Shown here piece after piece: positions 46,943 to 61,734 of a stretch of DNA of 64,000 nucleotides (its first letter is position 1; every line of letters starts with the position of its first letter). The notes under the pieces were generated by a model that worked only from the letters and a program-made list of their open reading frames with translations, was not told the DNA's origin and made no database searches. Position numbers and translations under genes: made by a program. The stretch covers positions 214,628,325 to 214,692,324 of the forward strand of contig OV050030.1 in the NCBI GenBank assembly GCA_920105625.2, in the 5' to 3' direction. The DNA comes from Clusia tigrina (lineage: Eukaryota > Arthropoda > Insecta > Diptera > Clusiidae).

Positions 46943-48399
46943 CTTTAACTTCTTACTGGAGAGTCATAAAATCTTGAAATTTTGTGACAATAAAGTACTC
47001 GAGCCTCTTGTAAATTTAAGCTATCGCTCATAGCTATGCTACCCTTGAGTTCCAAATCAAACACTGATAAATTTTCCAATGGCCCTAACTCCTATACCTA
47101 TCAAAGTTTGCAACAATCAAATTCTTGTAACTTTTTATTGGAGCGTAATAAAGTCTTGAAATTTTGTGACAATAAAGTAGTCGAGCTTCTTGTCAATTTA
47201 AGGTCTCGCTTATAGCTATGCTACCCTTGAGCCCCAAATCAAAGACTGATAAAACCTCAAATGGCCCTAACTTCTATACGGTGCGATATATACCTATCAA
47301 AGTATGCAACATTTAAATGCTTGTAAATTTTTACTGGAGCGTCATAAAATCTTGAAATTTTGTGATATTAAAGTACTCGAGCCTCTTATCAATTTAAGCT
47401 ATCGCTCATAGCTATGCTACCCTTGAGTCGCAAATCAAACACTGCTAAACTTTCAAATGGCTCTAACTTCTATACGGTGCTTCCTATACCTATCAAAGTT
47501 TGCAACAATCAAATGCTTGTAACTTTTTACTGTAGCGTCATAAAACTTTGAAATTTGGTGACAATAAAGTACTCGTGTCTCTTGTCAATTAAAGTTGTCC
47601 CTCATTGATATGCTTCCCTTGAGTCCCATATCAAACACTGATAAAATAATGGCCCTAAATTCTGTACTTTGCGTCGTACACTTATCAGAGTTTGCAACAA
47701 TCAAGTGCTTGTAACTTTTTACTGGAGAGTCATAAAATCTTGAAATTTTGTGACAATAAATAACTCGAGCCTCTTATCAATTTAAGCGTTCGGTCATAGC
47801 TATGCTACCCTTGATTTCCAAATCAAACACTGATAGAACTTCAAATGGCCCCAACTTCTATGTAGTGCGTCCTACACCTATCAAAGTTATCAACATTCAA
47901 ATGCTTTTAACTTCTTACTGGAGAGTCATAAAATTTTGTGACAATAAAGTACTCGAGCCTCTTGTAAATTTAAGCTATCGCTCATAGCTATGCTATCCTT
48001 GAGTCCCAAATCAAACACGTATAAAACTTCAAGTTACCCTAACTTCTATACGGTGCGTCCTACACCTATCAAAGTTTGCAACAATAAAATTCTTGTAACT
48101 TTTTACTGGAGCGTCATAAAACCTTGAAATTTGGTCACAATAAAGTACTCGAGCCTCTTATCAATTCAAGCTATCGCTCATAACTATGCTACCCTTGAGT
48201 CCCAAATCAAACACTGATAAAATTTCAAATAGCCCTAACTTCTATACGGTGCGTCCTATACCTATCAAAGTTTGTAACAATCAAATGCTTGTAACTTTTT
48301 ACTGGAGCGTCATAAAACCTTGAAATTTGGTGACAAGAAAGTACTCGAGCCTCTTATCAATTTAAGCTATCGCTCATAGCTATGCTAACCTTGAGTCCC

Positions 48400-48425
48400 A
48401 AATCAAACTCGTATAAAAAGATCTT
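48400..48425 (+). repeat. Severely truncated monomer (about 125 bp missing)
   Basis: AATCAAACTCGTATAAAA is joined directly to AGATCTTGAAATTTTGTG, skipping the middle of the monomer. The join lies at a run of A shared by both sides. The monomer afterwards continues normally into a class II monomer at 48486. Confidence 0.82.
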
Positions 48426-50804
48426 GAAATTTTGTGACAATAAAGTACTCGAGCCTCTTGTCAATTTAAGCTATCACTCATAGCTATGCTACCCTTGAGT
48501 CCCAAATCAACCACTGCTAAAACTTCAAATGGGCCTAACGGTGCGTCCTATACTTCTCGAAGTTTGCAACAATCAAATGCTTGTAACTTTTTACTGCAGC
48601 GTCATAAAATCTTAAATTTTTGTGACAAAACAGTAATCGAGCCTCTTATCAATTTAAGCTATCGCTCATAGCTATGCTACCCTTGAGTTCCAAATCAAAC
48701 ACTGATAAAACTTCCAATGGCCCTAACTCCTATACCTATCAAAGTTTGCAACAATCAAATTCTTGTAACTTTTTATTGGAGCGTAATAAAGTCTTGAAAT
48801 TTTGTGACTATAAAGTAGTCGAGCTTCTTGTCAATTTAAGGTATCGATCATAGCTATGCTACCCTTGAGCCCCAAATCAAAGACTGATAAAGCTTCAAAT
48901 GGCCCTAACTTCTATACGGTGCGATATATACCTATCAAAGTATGCAACATTTAAATTCTTGTAACTTTTTACTGGAGCTTGATAAGATCTTGAAATTTTG
49001 TGACAATAAAGCACTCGAGCCTCTTATCAATTTAAGCTATAGGTCATAGCTACGCTACCCGTGAGTCCCAAGTCAAACACTGATAAAACTTCAAATGGCC
49101 CAAACTTCTATACCTATGAAAGTTTGCAAAAATCAAATTCTTGTAATTTTTTACTGGAGCTTGATAAAATCTTGAATTTTTGTGACAAAACAGTACTCGA
49201 GCCTCTTATCAATTTAAGCTATCGCTCATAGCTATGCTGCCCTTGAGTTCCAAATCAAACACTGATAAAACTTCAAATGGCCCTAACTTCTATACAGTGC
49301 GTCCTACACCTATCAAAGTTTGCTACATTCAAATGCTTGTAACTTCTTACTGGAGAGTCATAAACTCTGGAATTTTGTGACAATAAAGTACTCGAGGCAC
49401 TTGTAAATTTAAGCTATCGCTCATAGCTATGCTACCCTTGAGTTCCAAATCAAACACTGATAAAATTTCAAATGGCCCTAACTTCTATGCGATGCGTCCT
49501 ATACCTATCAAAGTTTGCAACAATCGAATGCTTGTAACTTTTTATTGGAGCGTAATAAAGTCTTGAAATATTGTGACAGTAAAGTAGTCGAGCTTCTTGT
49601 CAATTTAAGGTATCGCTCATAGCTATGCTACCCTTGAGCCCCAAATCAAAGACTGATAAAACTTCAAATGGCCCTAACTTCTATACGGTGCGATATATAC
49701 CTATCAAAGTATGCAACATTTAAATGCTTGTAAATTTTTACTGGAGCGTCATAAAATCTTGAAATTTTGTGACATTAAAGTACTCGAGCCTCTAATCAAT
49801 TTAAGCTATAGCACATAGCTATGCTACTCTTGAGTCGCAAATCAAACATTGCTAAACCTTCAAATGGCATAACTTCTATACGGTGCGTCGTATACCTATC
49901 AAAGTTTGCAACAATCAAATGCTTGTAACTTTTTACTGGAGGATAATAAAATCTTGAAATTTTGTGACAATAAAGTACTCGAGCCTCTTGTCAATTTAAG
50001 GTATCGCTCATAGCTATGCTTACCTTGAGCCCCAACTCAAACACTGATAAAACTCCAAATGGACCAAACTTCTATACGGTGCTTCCTACATCTATCAAAG
50101 TTTGCAACAATCAAATACTTGTAACTTTTTACTGTAGCGTCATAAAACCTTTAAATTTAGTGACAATAAAGTACTCGTGCCTCTTGTCAATTAAAGTTGT
50201 CGCTCATTGATATGCTACCCTTGAGTCCCATATCAAACACTGACAAAACAATGGCCCAAAATTCTGTACTTTGCGTCCTACACTTATCAGAGTTTGCAAC
50301 AATCAAGTGCTTGTAACTTTTTACTGGAGCGTCATAAAATATTGAAATTTTGTGACAATAAAGTAGTCGAGTCTCTTATCAATTTAAGCTATCACTCATA
50401 GCTATGCTTCCCTTGAGTCCCAAATTAAACACGTATAAAACTTCAAATGGCCCTAACTATACGGTGCGTGCCACACCTATCAAAGATTTCAACAATCAAT
50501 TGCTTGCAACTTTTTATGGGAGCGTCATAAAACCTTGAAATTTTGTGACAATAAAGTACTCGAGCCTCTCATCAATTTAAGCTATCACTCATAGCTATGC
50601 TACCCTTGAGTCCCAAATCAAACACTGATAAAACTTCAAATGGCCCTAACTTCTATACGGTGCGTCCTATACCTATCAAAGTTTGCAAAAATCAAATGCT
50701 TGTAACTTTTTACTGGAGCTTGATACAATCTTGAAATTTTGTGACAATAAAGTACTCGAGCCTCTTATCAATTTAAGCGTTCGCTCATAGCTTGGCTACC
50801 CTTG

Positions 50805-50840
50805 AGTTCCAAATCAAACACTTTTTTACTAGAGCGTCAT
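50805..50840 (+). repeat. Severely truncated monomer (about 105 bp missing)
   Basis: CCAAATCAAACAC is joined to TTTTTTACTAGAGCG, deleting the segment from CTGATAAAAC to CTTGTAAC. The truncated unit sits near the right border of the homogeneous middle region. Confidence 0.82.
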
Positions 50841-52263
50841 AAAACCTTGAAATTTGGAGACTTTAAAGCACTCGAGCCTTTTATCAATTTAAGCAATCGC
50901 TCATAGCTATGCTACCCTTGAGTCCCAAATCAAAGACTGATAAAGCTTCAAATGGCCCTAACTTCTATACGGTGCATCCTGTACCTATCAAACTTTACAA
51001 CATTCAAATGCTTGTAACTTCTTACTGGAGAGTCATAAAATCTTGAAATTTTGTGACAATAAAGTACTCGAGCCTCTTGTAAATTTAAGGTATCGCTCAT
51101 AGCTATGCTACCCTTGAGTCCCAAATCAGCCACTGCTAAAACTTCAAATGACCCTAACGGTGCGTCATATACCTATCAAAGTTTGCAACAATCAAGTGCT
51201 TGTAAATTTTTACTGGAGCGTCATAAAACCTTGAAATTTTGTGACAATAAAGTACTTGAGCCTCTTGTTAATTTAAGCTATCACTCATAGCTATGCTACC
51301 CTTGAGTCCCAAATCAAACACTGATAAAACATCAAATGGCCCTAACTACTATACGGTGCATCCTACACCTATCAAAGATTTCAACAATCAATTGCTTGCA
51401 ACATTTTACGGGAGCGTCATAAAACCTTGAAATTTTGTGACAATAAAGTACTCGAGCCTCTTATCAACCTAAGCTATCACTCATAGCTATGCTACCCTTG
51501 AGTCCCAAATCAAACACTGATAAAACTTCAAATGGCCCTAACTTCTATACGGTGCGTCCTACACCTATCAAAGTTTGCAACAATCAAATTCTTGTAACTT
51601 TTTACTGGAGCGTCATAAAAGCTTGAAATTTAGTGACAATAAAATACTCGTGCCTCTTATCAATTTAAGCTATCGCTCATAGCTATCCTAACCTTGAGTC
51701 CCAAATCAAACACTGATAAAACTTCAAATGGCCCTAACTTCTATACGGTGCGTCCTGTACCTATCAAAGTTTGAAAAAATCAAATGCTTGTAATTTTTTA
51801 CTGGAGCGTCACAAAATCTTGAAATTTTGTGACAATAAAGTACTCGAGCCTCTTGTCAATTTAGCTATCGCTCATAGCTATGCTACCTTGAGTCCCAAAT
51901 CAAACACTGATAAAACTTCAAATGGCCCTAACTTCTATACGGTGCATCATACACCTATCAAACTTTTCAACATTAAAAGACTTGTAACTTCTTCCTGGAG
52001 AGTCATAAAATCTTGAAATTTTGTGACAATAAAGTACTCGAGCTTCTTGTTAAATTTAAGCTATCGCTCATAGCTATGCTACCCTTGAGTCCCAAATCAA
52101 CCACTGCTACAACTTCAAATGACCCTAACGGTGCGTCATATACCTATCAAAGTTTGCAACAATCAAGTGCTTGTAACTTTTTACTGGAGCGTCATAAAAC
52201 CTTGAAATTTGGTGACAATAAAATACTCGAGCCACTTGTCAATTTAAGCTATCACTCATAGCT

Positions 52264-52832
52264 ATGCTACCCTTGAGTCCCAAATCAACCACTGCTAAAA
52301 CTTCAAATGGCGCTAACGGTACTTCCTATACATATCAAAGTTTGCAACAATCAAATGCTTGTAAATTTTTACTGGAGCGTCATAAAATCTTGAAATATTG
52401 TGCCAAAACAGTACTCGAGCCTATTATCAATTTAAGCTATCGCTCATAGCTATGCTACCCTTGAGTCCCAAATCAAACACTGATAAAACTTCAAATGGTC
52501 CTAACTTCTATGCGATGCGTCCTATACCTATCAACGTTTGCAACAATCAAATGCTTGTAACTTTTTATTGGAGCGTAATAAAATCTTGAAATTTTGTGAC
52601 AATAAAGTAGTCGAGCTTCTTGTCAATTAAGGTATCGCTCATAGCTATGCTACCCTTGAGTACCAAATCAACCACTGCTAAAACTTCAAATGGCGCTAAC
52701 GGTACTTCCTATACATATCAAAGTTTGCAACAATCAAATGCTTGTAACTTTTTACTGGAGCGTCATAACATCTTGAAATATTGTGCCAAAACAGTACTCG
52801 AGCCTATTATCAATTTAAGCTATCGCTCATAG
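52264..52832 (+). repeat. Class II monomer pair with GGTACTTCC, repeated at about 380 bp
   Basis: The monomers starting at 52264 and about 52647 share GGCGCTAACGGTACTTCC, TATACATATCAAAG and GAAATATTGTGCCAAAAC, and are separated by a GCGATGCG / GTAGTCGAGCTTC monomer. Related GGTACTTCC copies occur at about 53868 and 54248. This subfamily is confined to 52-54.5 kb, so it is a local amplification. Confidence 0.8.
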
Positions 52833-55800
52833 CTATGCTACCATTGAGTCCCAAATCAAAGACTGATAAAACTTCAAATGGCCCTAACTTCTATACGGTG
52901 CGATAGATACCTATCAAAGTATGCAACATTCAAATGCTTGTGAAGTTTTACTGGAGCGTCATAAAATCTTGAAATTTTGTGACATTAAAGTACTCGAGCC
53001 TCTTATCAATTTAAGCTATAGCTCATAGCTATGCTACTCTTGAGTCGCAAATCAAACACTGCTAAACCTTCAAATGGCATAACTTCTATACGGTGCGTCC
53101 TATTCCCATCAAAGTTTGCAACAATCAAATGCTTGTAACTTTTCACTAGAGCATAATAAAATCTTGAAATTTTGTGACAATAAAGTACTCGAGCCTCTTG
53201 TCAATTTAAGCTATCACTCATAGCTATGCTACCCTTGAGTCCCAAATCAAACACTGATAATACTCCAAATGGCCTTAACTTCTATACGGTGCATCCTACA
53301 TCTATCAAAGTTTGCAACAATCAAATGCTTGTAACTTTTTACTGTAGCGTCATAAAACCTTGAAATTTGGTGACAATAAAGTACTCGTGCCTCTTGTCAA
53401 TTAAAGTTGTCGCTCATTGATATACTACCTTTGAGTCCCATATCAAACACTGATAAAACAATGGCCCTAAATACTGTACTTTGCGTCCTACACTTATCAG
53501 AGTTTGCAACAATCAAATGCTTGTTACTTTTTACTGGAGATTCATAAAATGTTGAAATTTTTTGACAATAAAGTACTCGAGCCTCTTATCAATTTAAGCG
53601 TTCGCTCGTAGCTATGCTACCCTTGAGTTCCAAATCAAACACTGATAAAACTTCAAATGGCCCCAACTTCTATACAGTGCGTCCTACACCTATCAAATTT
53701 TGCAACATTCAAATGCTTGTAACTTCTTACTGGACAGTCATAAAATCTTGAAATTTTTTGACAATAAAGTACTCGAGCCTCTTGTAAATTTAAGCTATCG
53801 CTCATAGCTATGCTACCCTTGAGTCCCAAATCAACCACTGCTAAAACTTTAAATGGCGCTAACGGTACTTCCTATACCTATCAAAGTTTGCAACAATCAA
53901 ATGCTTGTAACTTTTTACTGGAGCTTCATAAAATCTTGAAATTTTGTGGCAAAACAGTACTCGAGCTTCTTATCAATTTAAGCTATCGCTCATAGCTATG
54001 CTACCCTTGAGTCCCAAATCAAACACGTATAAAACCTCACATGGCCCTAACTTCTATATGGTGCGTCCCGCACCTATCAAAGTTTGGAACAATCAATTGT
54101 TTGCAACTTTTTACGGGAGCGTCATAAAACCTTGAAATTTTGTGACAATAAAGTACTCGAGCCTCTTGTCAATTTAAGCTATCACTCATAGCTATGCTAC
54201 CCTTGAGTCCCAAATCAACCACTGCTAAAACTTCAAATGGCGCTAACGGTACTTCCTATACATATCAAAGTTTGCAACAATCAAATGCTTGTAACTTTTT
54301 ACTGGAGAGTCATAAAATCTTTACTGTAAATTTTATGACAATAAGGTACTCGAGCCTCTTATCAATTTAAGCGTTCGCTCGTAGCTATGCTACCCTTGAG
54401 TTCCAAATCAAACACTGATAAAACTTCAAATGGCCCCAACTTCTATACAGTGCGTCCTACACCTATCAAAGTTTGCAACATTCAAATGCTTGTAGCTTCT
54501 TACTGGAGAGTCATAAAATCTTGAAATTTTGTGACAATAAAGTACTCGAGCCTTTTGTAAATTTAAGCTATCGCTCATAGCTATGCTACCCTTGAGTCCC
54601 AAATCAACCACTGCTAAAACTTCAAATGGCGCTAACGGTGCGTCCTATACCTATTAAAGTTTGCAACAATCAAATGCTTGTAACTTTTTACTGGAGCGTC
54701 ATAAAATCTTGAATTTTTGTGACAATAAAGTACTCGAGCCTCTTATCAATTTAAGCTGTCGCTCATAGCTATGCTACCCTTGAGTCCCAAATCAAATACT
54801 GATAAAATTTCAAATGGCCCTAACTTCTATACGATGCGCCCTATACCTACCAAAGTTTGCAACAATCAAATGCTTGTAACTTTTTATTGGAGCATAATAA
54901 AGTTTTGAAATTTTGTGACAATAAATTAGTCGAGCTTCTTGTCAATTTAAGGTATCGCTCATACCTATGCTACCCTTGAGCCCCAAATCAAAGACTGATT
55001 AAATTTCAAATGGCCCTAACTTTTATACGGTGCGATATATACCTATCAAAGTATACAACATTCAAATGCTTGTAAATTTTTACTGTAGCGTCATAAAACC
55101 TTGAAATTTGCTGACAATAAAGTACTCGTGCCTCTTGTCAATTAAAGTTGTCGCTCATTGATATGCTACCCTTGAGTCGCATATAAAACACTGATAAAAA
55201 CTATGGCCCTAAATACTGTACTTTGCGTCCAAAACTTATCAGAGTTTGCAACAATCAAATGCTTGTAACTTTTTACTGGAGATTCATAAAATCTTGAAAT
55301 ATTTTGACAATAAAGTACTCGAGCCTCTTATCAATTTAATCGTTCGCTCGTAGCTATGCTACCCTTGAGTTCCAAATCAAACACTGATAAAACTTCAAAT
55401 GGCCCCAACTTCTATACGGTGCGCCCTATACCTATCAAAGTTTGCAACAATCAAATGCTTGTAACTTTTTACTGGAGAGTAGTAAAATCTTGAAATTTTG
55501 TGACAATAAAGTACTCGAGCCTCTTGTCAATTTAAGCTATCCCTCATAGCTATGCTACCCTTGAGTCCCAAATCAAACACTGATAAAACTCCAAATGGCC
55601 CTAACTTCTATACGGTGCGTCCTACATCTATCAAAGTTTGCAACAATCAAATGCTTGTAACTTTTTACTGTAGCGTCATAAAACCTTGAAATTTGCTGAC
55701 AATAAAGTACTCGTGCCTCTTGTCAATTAAAGTTATCGCTCATTGATATGCTACCCTTGAGTCCCATATCAAACACTGATAAAACAATGGCCCTAAATTC

Positions 55801-57134
55801 TGTACTTTGCGTCGTACACTTATCAGAGTTTGCAACAATCAAATGCTTGTAACTTTTTACTGGAGCGTCATAAAATCTTGAAATTTTGTGACAATAAACT
55901 ACTCGAGCATCTTATCAATTTAAGCGTTCGCTCATAGCTATGCTATCCTTGAGTTCCAAATCAAACACTGATAAAACTTCAAATGGCCCCAACTTCTATA
56001 CAGTGCGTCCTACACCTATCAAAGTTTTCAACATTCAAATGCTTGTAACTTCTTATTGGAGAGTCATAAAATCTTGAAATTTTGTGACAATAAAGTACTC
56101 GAGCCTCTTGTGAATTTAAGCTATCGCTCATAGCTATGCTACCCTTGCGTCCCAAATCAACCACTGCTAAAACTTCAAATGGCGCTAACGGTGCGTCCTA
56201 TACCTATCAAAGTTTGCAACAATCAAATGCTTGTAACTTTTTACTGGAGCGTCATAAAATCTTGAAATTTTGTGACAAAACAGTACTCGAGCCTCTTATC
56301 AATTTAAGTTATCGCTCATAGCTATCCTACCCTTGAGTCCCAAATCAAACACGTATAAAACTTCAAATGGCCCTAACTTCTATACGGTGCGTCCCGCACC
56401 TATCAAAGTTTGGAACAATCAATTGCTTGCAACTTTTTACGGGAGCGTCATAAAACCTTGAAATTTTGTGACAATAAAGTACTCGAGCCTCTTATCAATT
56501 TAAGCTATCGCTCATAACTATGCTACCCTAGAGTCCCAAATCAAACACTGATAAAACTTCAAATGGCCCTAACTTCTATACGGTGCGTCCAATACCCATC
56601 AAAGTTTGTAACAATCAAATGCTTGTAACTTTTTACTGGAGCGTCATAAAATTTTGAAATTTTGTGACAATAAAGTACTCGAGCCTCTTGTCAATTTAAG
56701 CTATCACTCATAGCTATGCTTCCCTTGAGTCCCAAATTAAACACTGATAAAACTTCAAATGGCCCTAACCTCTATACGGTGCATCCTACACCTTTCAAAC
56801 TTTTCAACATTCAAATGCATGTAACTTCTTACTGGAGTGTCATAAAATCTTGAAATTTTGTGTCAATAAAGTACTCGAGCCTCTTGTAAATTGAAGCTAT
56901 CGCTCATAGCTATGCTACCCTTGAGTCCCAAATCAACCACTGCTAAAACTTCAAATGGCCGTAACGGTGCGTCCTATGCCTAACAAAGTTTGCAACAATC
57001 AAATGCTTGTAACTTTTTACTGCAGCGTCATAAAATCTTGAAATTTTGTGTCAATAAAGTACTCGAGCCTCTTATAAATTGAAGCTATCGCTCATAGCTA
57101 TGCTACCCTTGAGTCCCAAATCAAACACTGATAA

Positions 57135-57870
57135 AACTTCAAATGGCCCTAACTTCTATACGATGCGTCCTATACCTATCAAAATATGCAACATTCAAAT
57201 GCTTGTAACTTTTTACTGGTCATAAAATCTTGAAATTTTGTGACATTAAAGTACTCGAGCCTCTTATCAATTTAAGCTGTAGCTCATAGCTATGCTACCC
57301 TTCAGTCGCAAATCAAACACTGCTAAACCTTCAAATGGCCGTAACTTCTATACGGTGCGTCCTATACCTATCAAAGTTTGCAACAATCAAAAGCTTTTAA
57401 CTTTTTACTGGAGCATAATAAAATCTTGAAATTTTGTGACAATAAATTACTCGAGACTCTTGTCAGTTTAAACTCGTAGCTATGCCACCCTTGAGTCCCA
57501 AATCAAAGAATGATAAATTTTCAAATGGCCCTCACTTCTATACGGTGCGATATATACCTATCAAAGTATGCAACATTCAAATACTTGTAACTTTTTACTG
57601 GAGCGTCATAAAATCTTGAAATTTTGTGACATTAAAGTTCTCGAGCCTCTTATCAATTTAAGCTATAGCTCATAGCTATGCTATCCTTGAGTCCCAAATC
57701 AAACACTGCTAAACCTTCAAATGGTCCTAACTTCTATACGGTGCGTACTATTCCTATCAAAATTTGCAACAATCAAATGCTTGTAACTTTTTACTGGAGC
57801 ATACTAAAATCTAGAAATTTTGTGACAATAAAGTACTCGAGCCTCTTATCAATATAAGCTATCGCTCATA
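57135..57870 (+). repeat. Higher-order block T, copy 1
   Basis: It recurs at 60233-61090. The offset is 3098 bp at TTTTACTGGTCATAAAATC (57211) and 3222 bp at CAAAGAATGATAAATTTTC (57503), because copy 2 holds an additional truncated monomer of about 124 bp. Marks are CTGTAGCTCATAGC, CCCTTCAGTCGC and GCGTACTATTCC. Confidence 0.8.
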
Positions 57871-60232
57871 GCTATGCTACCCTTGAGTCCCAAATCAAAG
57901 ACTGATAAAATTTCAAATGGCCCTAACTTCTATACGGTGTGTTCTATACCTATCAAAGTTTGCAAAAATCAAATGCTTGTAACTTTTTACTGGAGCTTGA
58001 TAAAATCTTGAAATTTGGTGACAATAAAGTACTCGAGCCTCTTATCAATTCAAGCTATCGCTCATAGCTATGCTACCCTTGAGTCCCAAATCAACCACTG
58101 CTAAAACTTCAAATGGCCCTAACGGTGCGTCCTATGCCTATCAAAGTTTGCAACAATCAAATGCTTGTAACTTTTTACTGCAGCGTCATAAAATCTTGAA
58201 ATTTTGTGACAAAACAGTACTCGAGCCTCTTATCAATTTAAGCTATCGCTCATAGCTATGCTACCCTTGAGTCCCAAATCAAACACGTATAAAACTGCAA
58301 ATGGCCCTAACTTCTATATGGTGCGTACCGCACCTATAAAAGTTTTGAACAATCAATTGCTTGCAACTTTTTACGGGAGCGTCATAAAACCTTGAAATTT
58401 GGTGACAATAAAGTACTCGAGCCTCTTATCAATTCAAGCTATCGCTCATAGCTATGCTACCCTTGAGTTCCAAATCAAACACTGATAAAATTTCAAATGG
58501 CCCTAACTTCTGTACGGTGCGTCCTATACCTATCAAAGATTGCAAAAATCAAATGATTGTAACTTTTTACTGGAGCTTGATAAAATCTTGAAAATTGTTG
58601 ACAATAAAGTACTCGAGCCTCTTATCAATTCAAGCTATCGCTCATAGCTATGCTACCCTTGAGTCCCAAATCAAACACTGATAAAATTTCAAATGGCCCT
58701 AACTTCTATACGGTGCATCCTACACGTATCAAACTTTTCAATATTCAAATGCTTGTAACTTCTTACTGGAGAGTCATAAAATCTTGAAATTTTGTGACAA
58801 TAAAGTACTCGAGCCTCTTGTAAATTTAAGCTATCGCTCATAGCTATGCTACCCTTGAATCCCAAATCAACCACTGCTAAAACTTCAAATGGCCCTAACG
58901 GTGCGTCCTATGCCTATCAAAGTTTGCAACAATCAAATGCTTGTAACTTTTTACTGCAGCGTCATAAAATTTTCAAATATTGTGACAAAACAGTACTCGA
59001 GCCGCTTATCAATTTAAGCTATCGCTCATAGCTATGCTACCCTTGAGTCCAATATCAAACACGTACAAGATTTCAAATGGCCCTAACTTCTATACGGTGC
59101 GTCCCACACCTATCAAAGTTTGGAGCAGTCAATTGCTTGCAACTTTTTACGGGAGCGTCATAAAACCTTGAAATTTTGTGACAATAAAGTACTCAACCCT
59201 CTTATCAATTTAAGCTGTAGCTCATAGCTATGCTACCCTTGAGTCGCAAATCAAACACTGCTAAACCCTCAAATGGCCCTCACTTCTATACGGTGCGTCC
59301 TATACCTATCAAAGTTTGCAACAATCAAATGCTTGTAACTTTTTACTGGAGCATAATAAAATCTTGAAATTTTGTGACAATAAAGTACTCGAGCCTCTTG
59401 TCAATTTAAGGTATCACTCATAGCTATGCTACCCTTGAGTCCCAAATCAAACACTGAAAAAACTAGAAATGGCCCTAAATTCTATACGGTGCGTCCTACA
59501 TCTATCAAAGTTTGCAACAATCAAATGCTTGTAACTTTTTGCTGGAGCGTCATAAAACCTTGAAATTTGGTGACAATAAAGTACTCGTGCCTCTTGTCAA
59601 TTAAAGTTGTCGCTCATTGATATGCTACCCTTGAGTCCCATATAAAACACTGATAAAACAATGGCCCTAAATTCTGTACTTTGCGTCCTACACTTATCAG
59701 AGTTTGCAACAATCAAATGCTTGTAACTTTTTACTGGAGCGTCATAAAACCTGAAAATTTTGTGACAATAAAGTACTAGAGCCTCTTATCAATTTAAGCT
59801 ATCGCTCATAGCTATGCTACCCTTGAGTTCCAAATCAAACACTGATAAAACTTCAAATGGCCCTAACTTCTATACAGTGCGTCCTACACCTATCAAAGTT
59901 TGCAACATTCAAATGCTTTTAACTTCTTACTGGAGCGTCATAAAATCTTGAAATTTTGTGACAAAACAGTACTCGAGCCTCTTATCAATTTAAGCCATCG
60001 CTCATAGCTATGCTACCCTTGAGTCCCAAATCAACCACTGCTAAAACTTCAAATGGCGCTAACGGTGCGTCCTATACCTATCAAAGTTTGCAACAATCAA
60101 ATGTTTGAAACTTTTTGTTGGAGCGTAATAAAGTCTTGAAATTTTGTGACAATAAAGTAGTCGAGCCTCTTGTCAATTTAAGGTATCGCTCATAGCTATG
60201 CTACCCGTGAGTCCCAAAACAAATACTGATAA

Positions 60233-61090
60233 AACTTCAAATGGCCCTAACTTCTTTACGATGCGTCCTATACCTATCAAAGTATGCAACATTCAAATGC
60301 TTGTAACTTTTTACTGGTCATAAAATCTTGAAATTTTGTGACATTAAAGTACTCGAGTCTCTTATCAATTTAAGCTGTAGCTCATAGCTATGCTACCCTT
60401 CAGTCGCAAATCAAACACTGCTAAACCTTCAAATGGCCTTAACTTCTACACGGTGCGTCCTATACCTATCAAAGTTTGCAACAATCAAATGCCTGTAACT
60501 TTTTACTGGAACTTAATAAAATCTTGAAATCAATTCAACCACTGCTAAACCTTCAAATGGCCCTAACTTCTATACGGTGCGTCCTATACCTATCAAAGTT
60601 TGCAACAATCAAATGCTTTTAACTTTTTACTGGAGCATAATAAAATCTTGAAATTTTGTGACAATAAATTACTCGAGCCTCTTGTCAATTTAAACTCGTA
60701 GCTATGCTACCCTTGAGTCCCAAATCAAAGAATGATAAATTTTCAAATGGTCCTCACTTCTATACGGTGCGATATATACCTATCAAAGTAAGCAACATTC
60801 AAATACTTGTAACTTTTTACTGGAGCGTCATAAAATCTTGAAATTTTGTGGCATTAAAGTACTCGAGCCTCTTATCAATTTAAGCTATAGCTAATAGCTA
60901 TGCTACCCTTGAGACCCAAATCAAACACTGCTAAACCTTCAAATGGTCCTAACTTCTATACGGTGCGTACTATTCCTATCAAAGTTTGCAACAATCAAAT
61001 GCTTGTACCTTTTTACTGGAGCATACTAAAACCTAGAAATTTTGTGACAATAAAGTACTCGAGCCTCTTATCAATTGAAGCTATCGCTCA
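60233..61090 (+). repeat. Higher-order block T, copy 2, with an extra truncated monomer
   Basis: The counterpart of 57135-57870. At about 60530, CTTGAAATC is joined to AATTCAACCACTGC, and this extra piece accounts for the offset change. A similar join (CTTGTAATCAAATCAACC) is at about 61620, so the truncated form has itself been copied. Confidence 0.78.
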
Positions 61091-61734
61091 TATCTATGCT
61101 ACCCTTGTGGCCCAAATCAACCACTGCTAAAACTTCAAATGGCCCTAAATTCTATACGGTGCGTCCTATACCTATCAAAGTTTGCAACAATCAAATGCTT
61201 GTAACTTTTTACGGGAGCGTCATAAAACCTTGAAATTTGGTGACAATAAAGTACTCGAGTCTATTATCAATTTAAGCTATCATAGCTATGCTACCCTTGA
61301 GTCCCAAATCAAACACTGATAAAACTTCAAATGGCCCCAACTTCTATACAGTGCGTCCTACACCTATCAAAGTTTGCAACAATCAAATGCTTGCAACTTT
61401 TTACTGGAGCGTCATAAAACCTTGAAATTTGGTGACAATAAAGCACTCGAGCCTCTTATCAATTTAAGCTATCGCTCATAGCTATTCTATCCTTGAGTCT
61501 CAAATCAAAGACTGATAAAACTTCAACTGGCCCTAACTTCTATACGGTGCGTCCTATATCTATCAAAGTTTGCAACAATCAAATGCCTGTAACTTTTTAC
61601 TGGAGCTTAATAAAATCTTGTAATCAAATCAACCACTGCTAAACCTTCAAATGGCCCTAACTTATATACGGTGCGTCCTATACCTATCAAAGTTTGCAAC
61701 AATCAAATGCTTTTAACTTTTTACTGGAGCGTCA

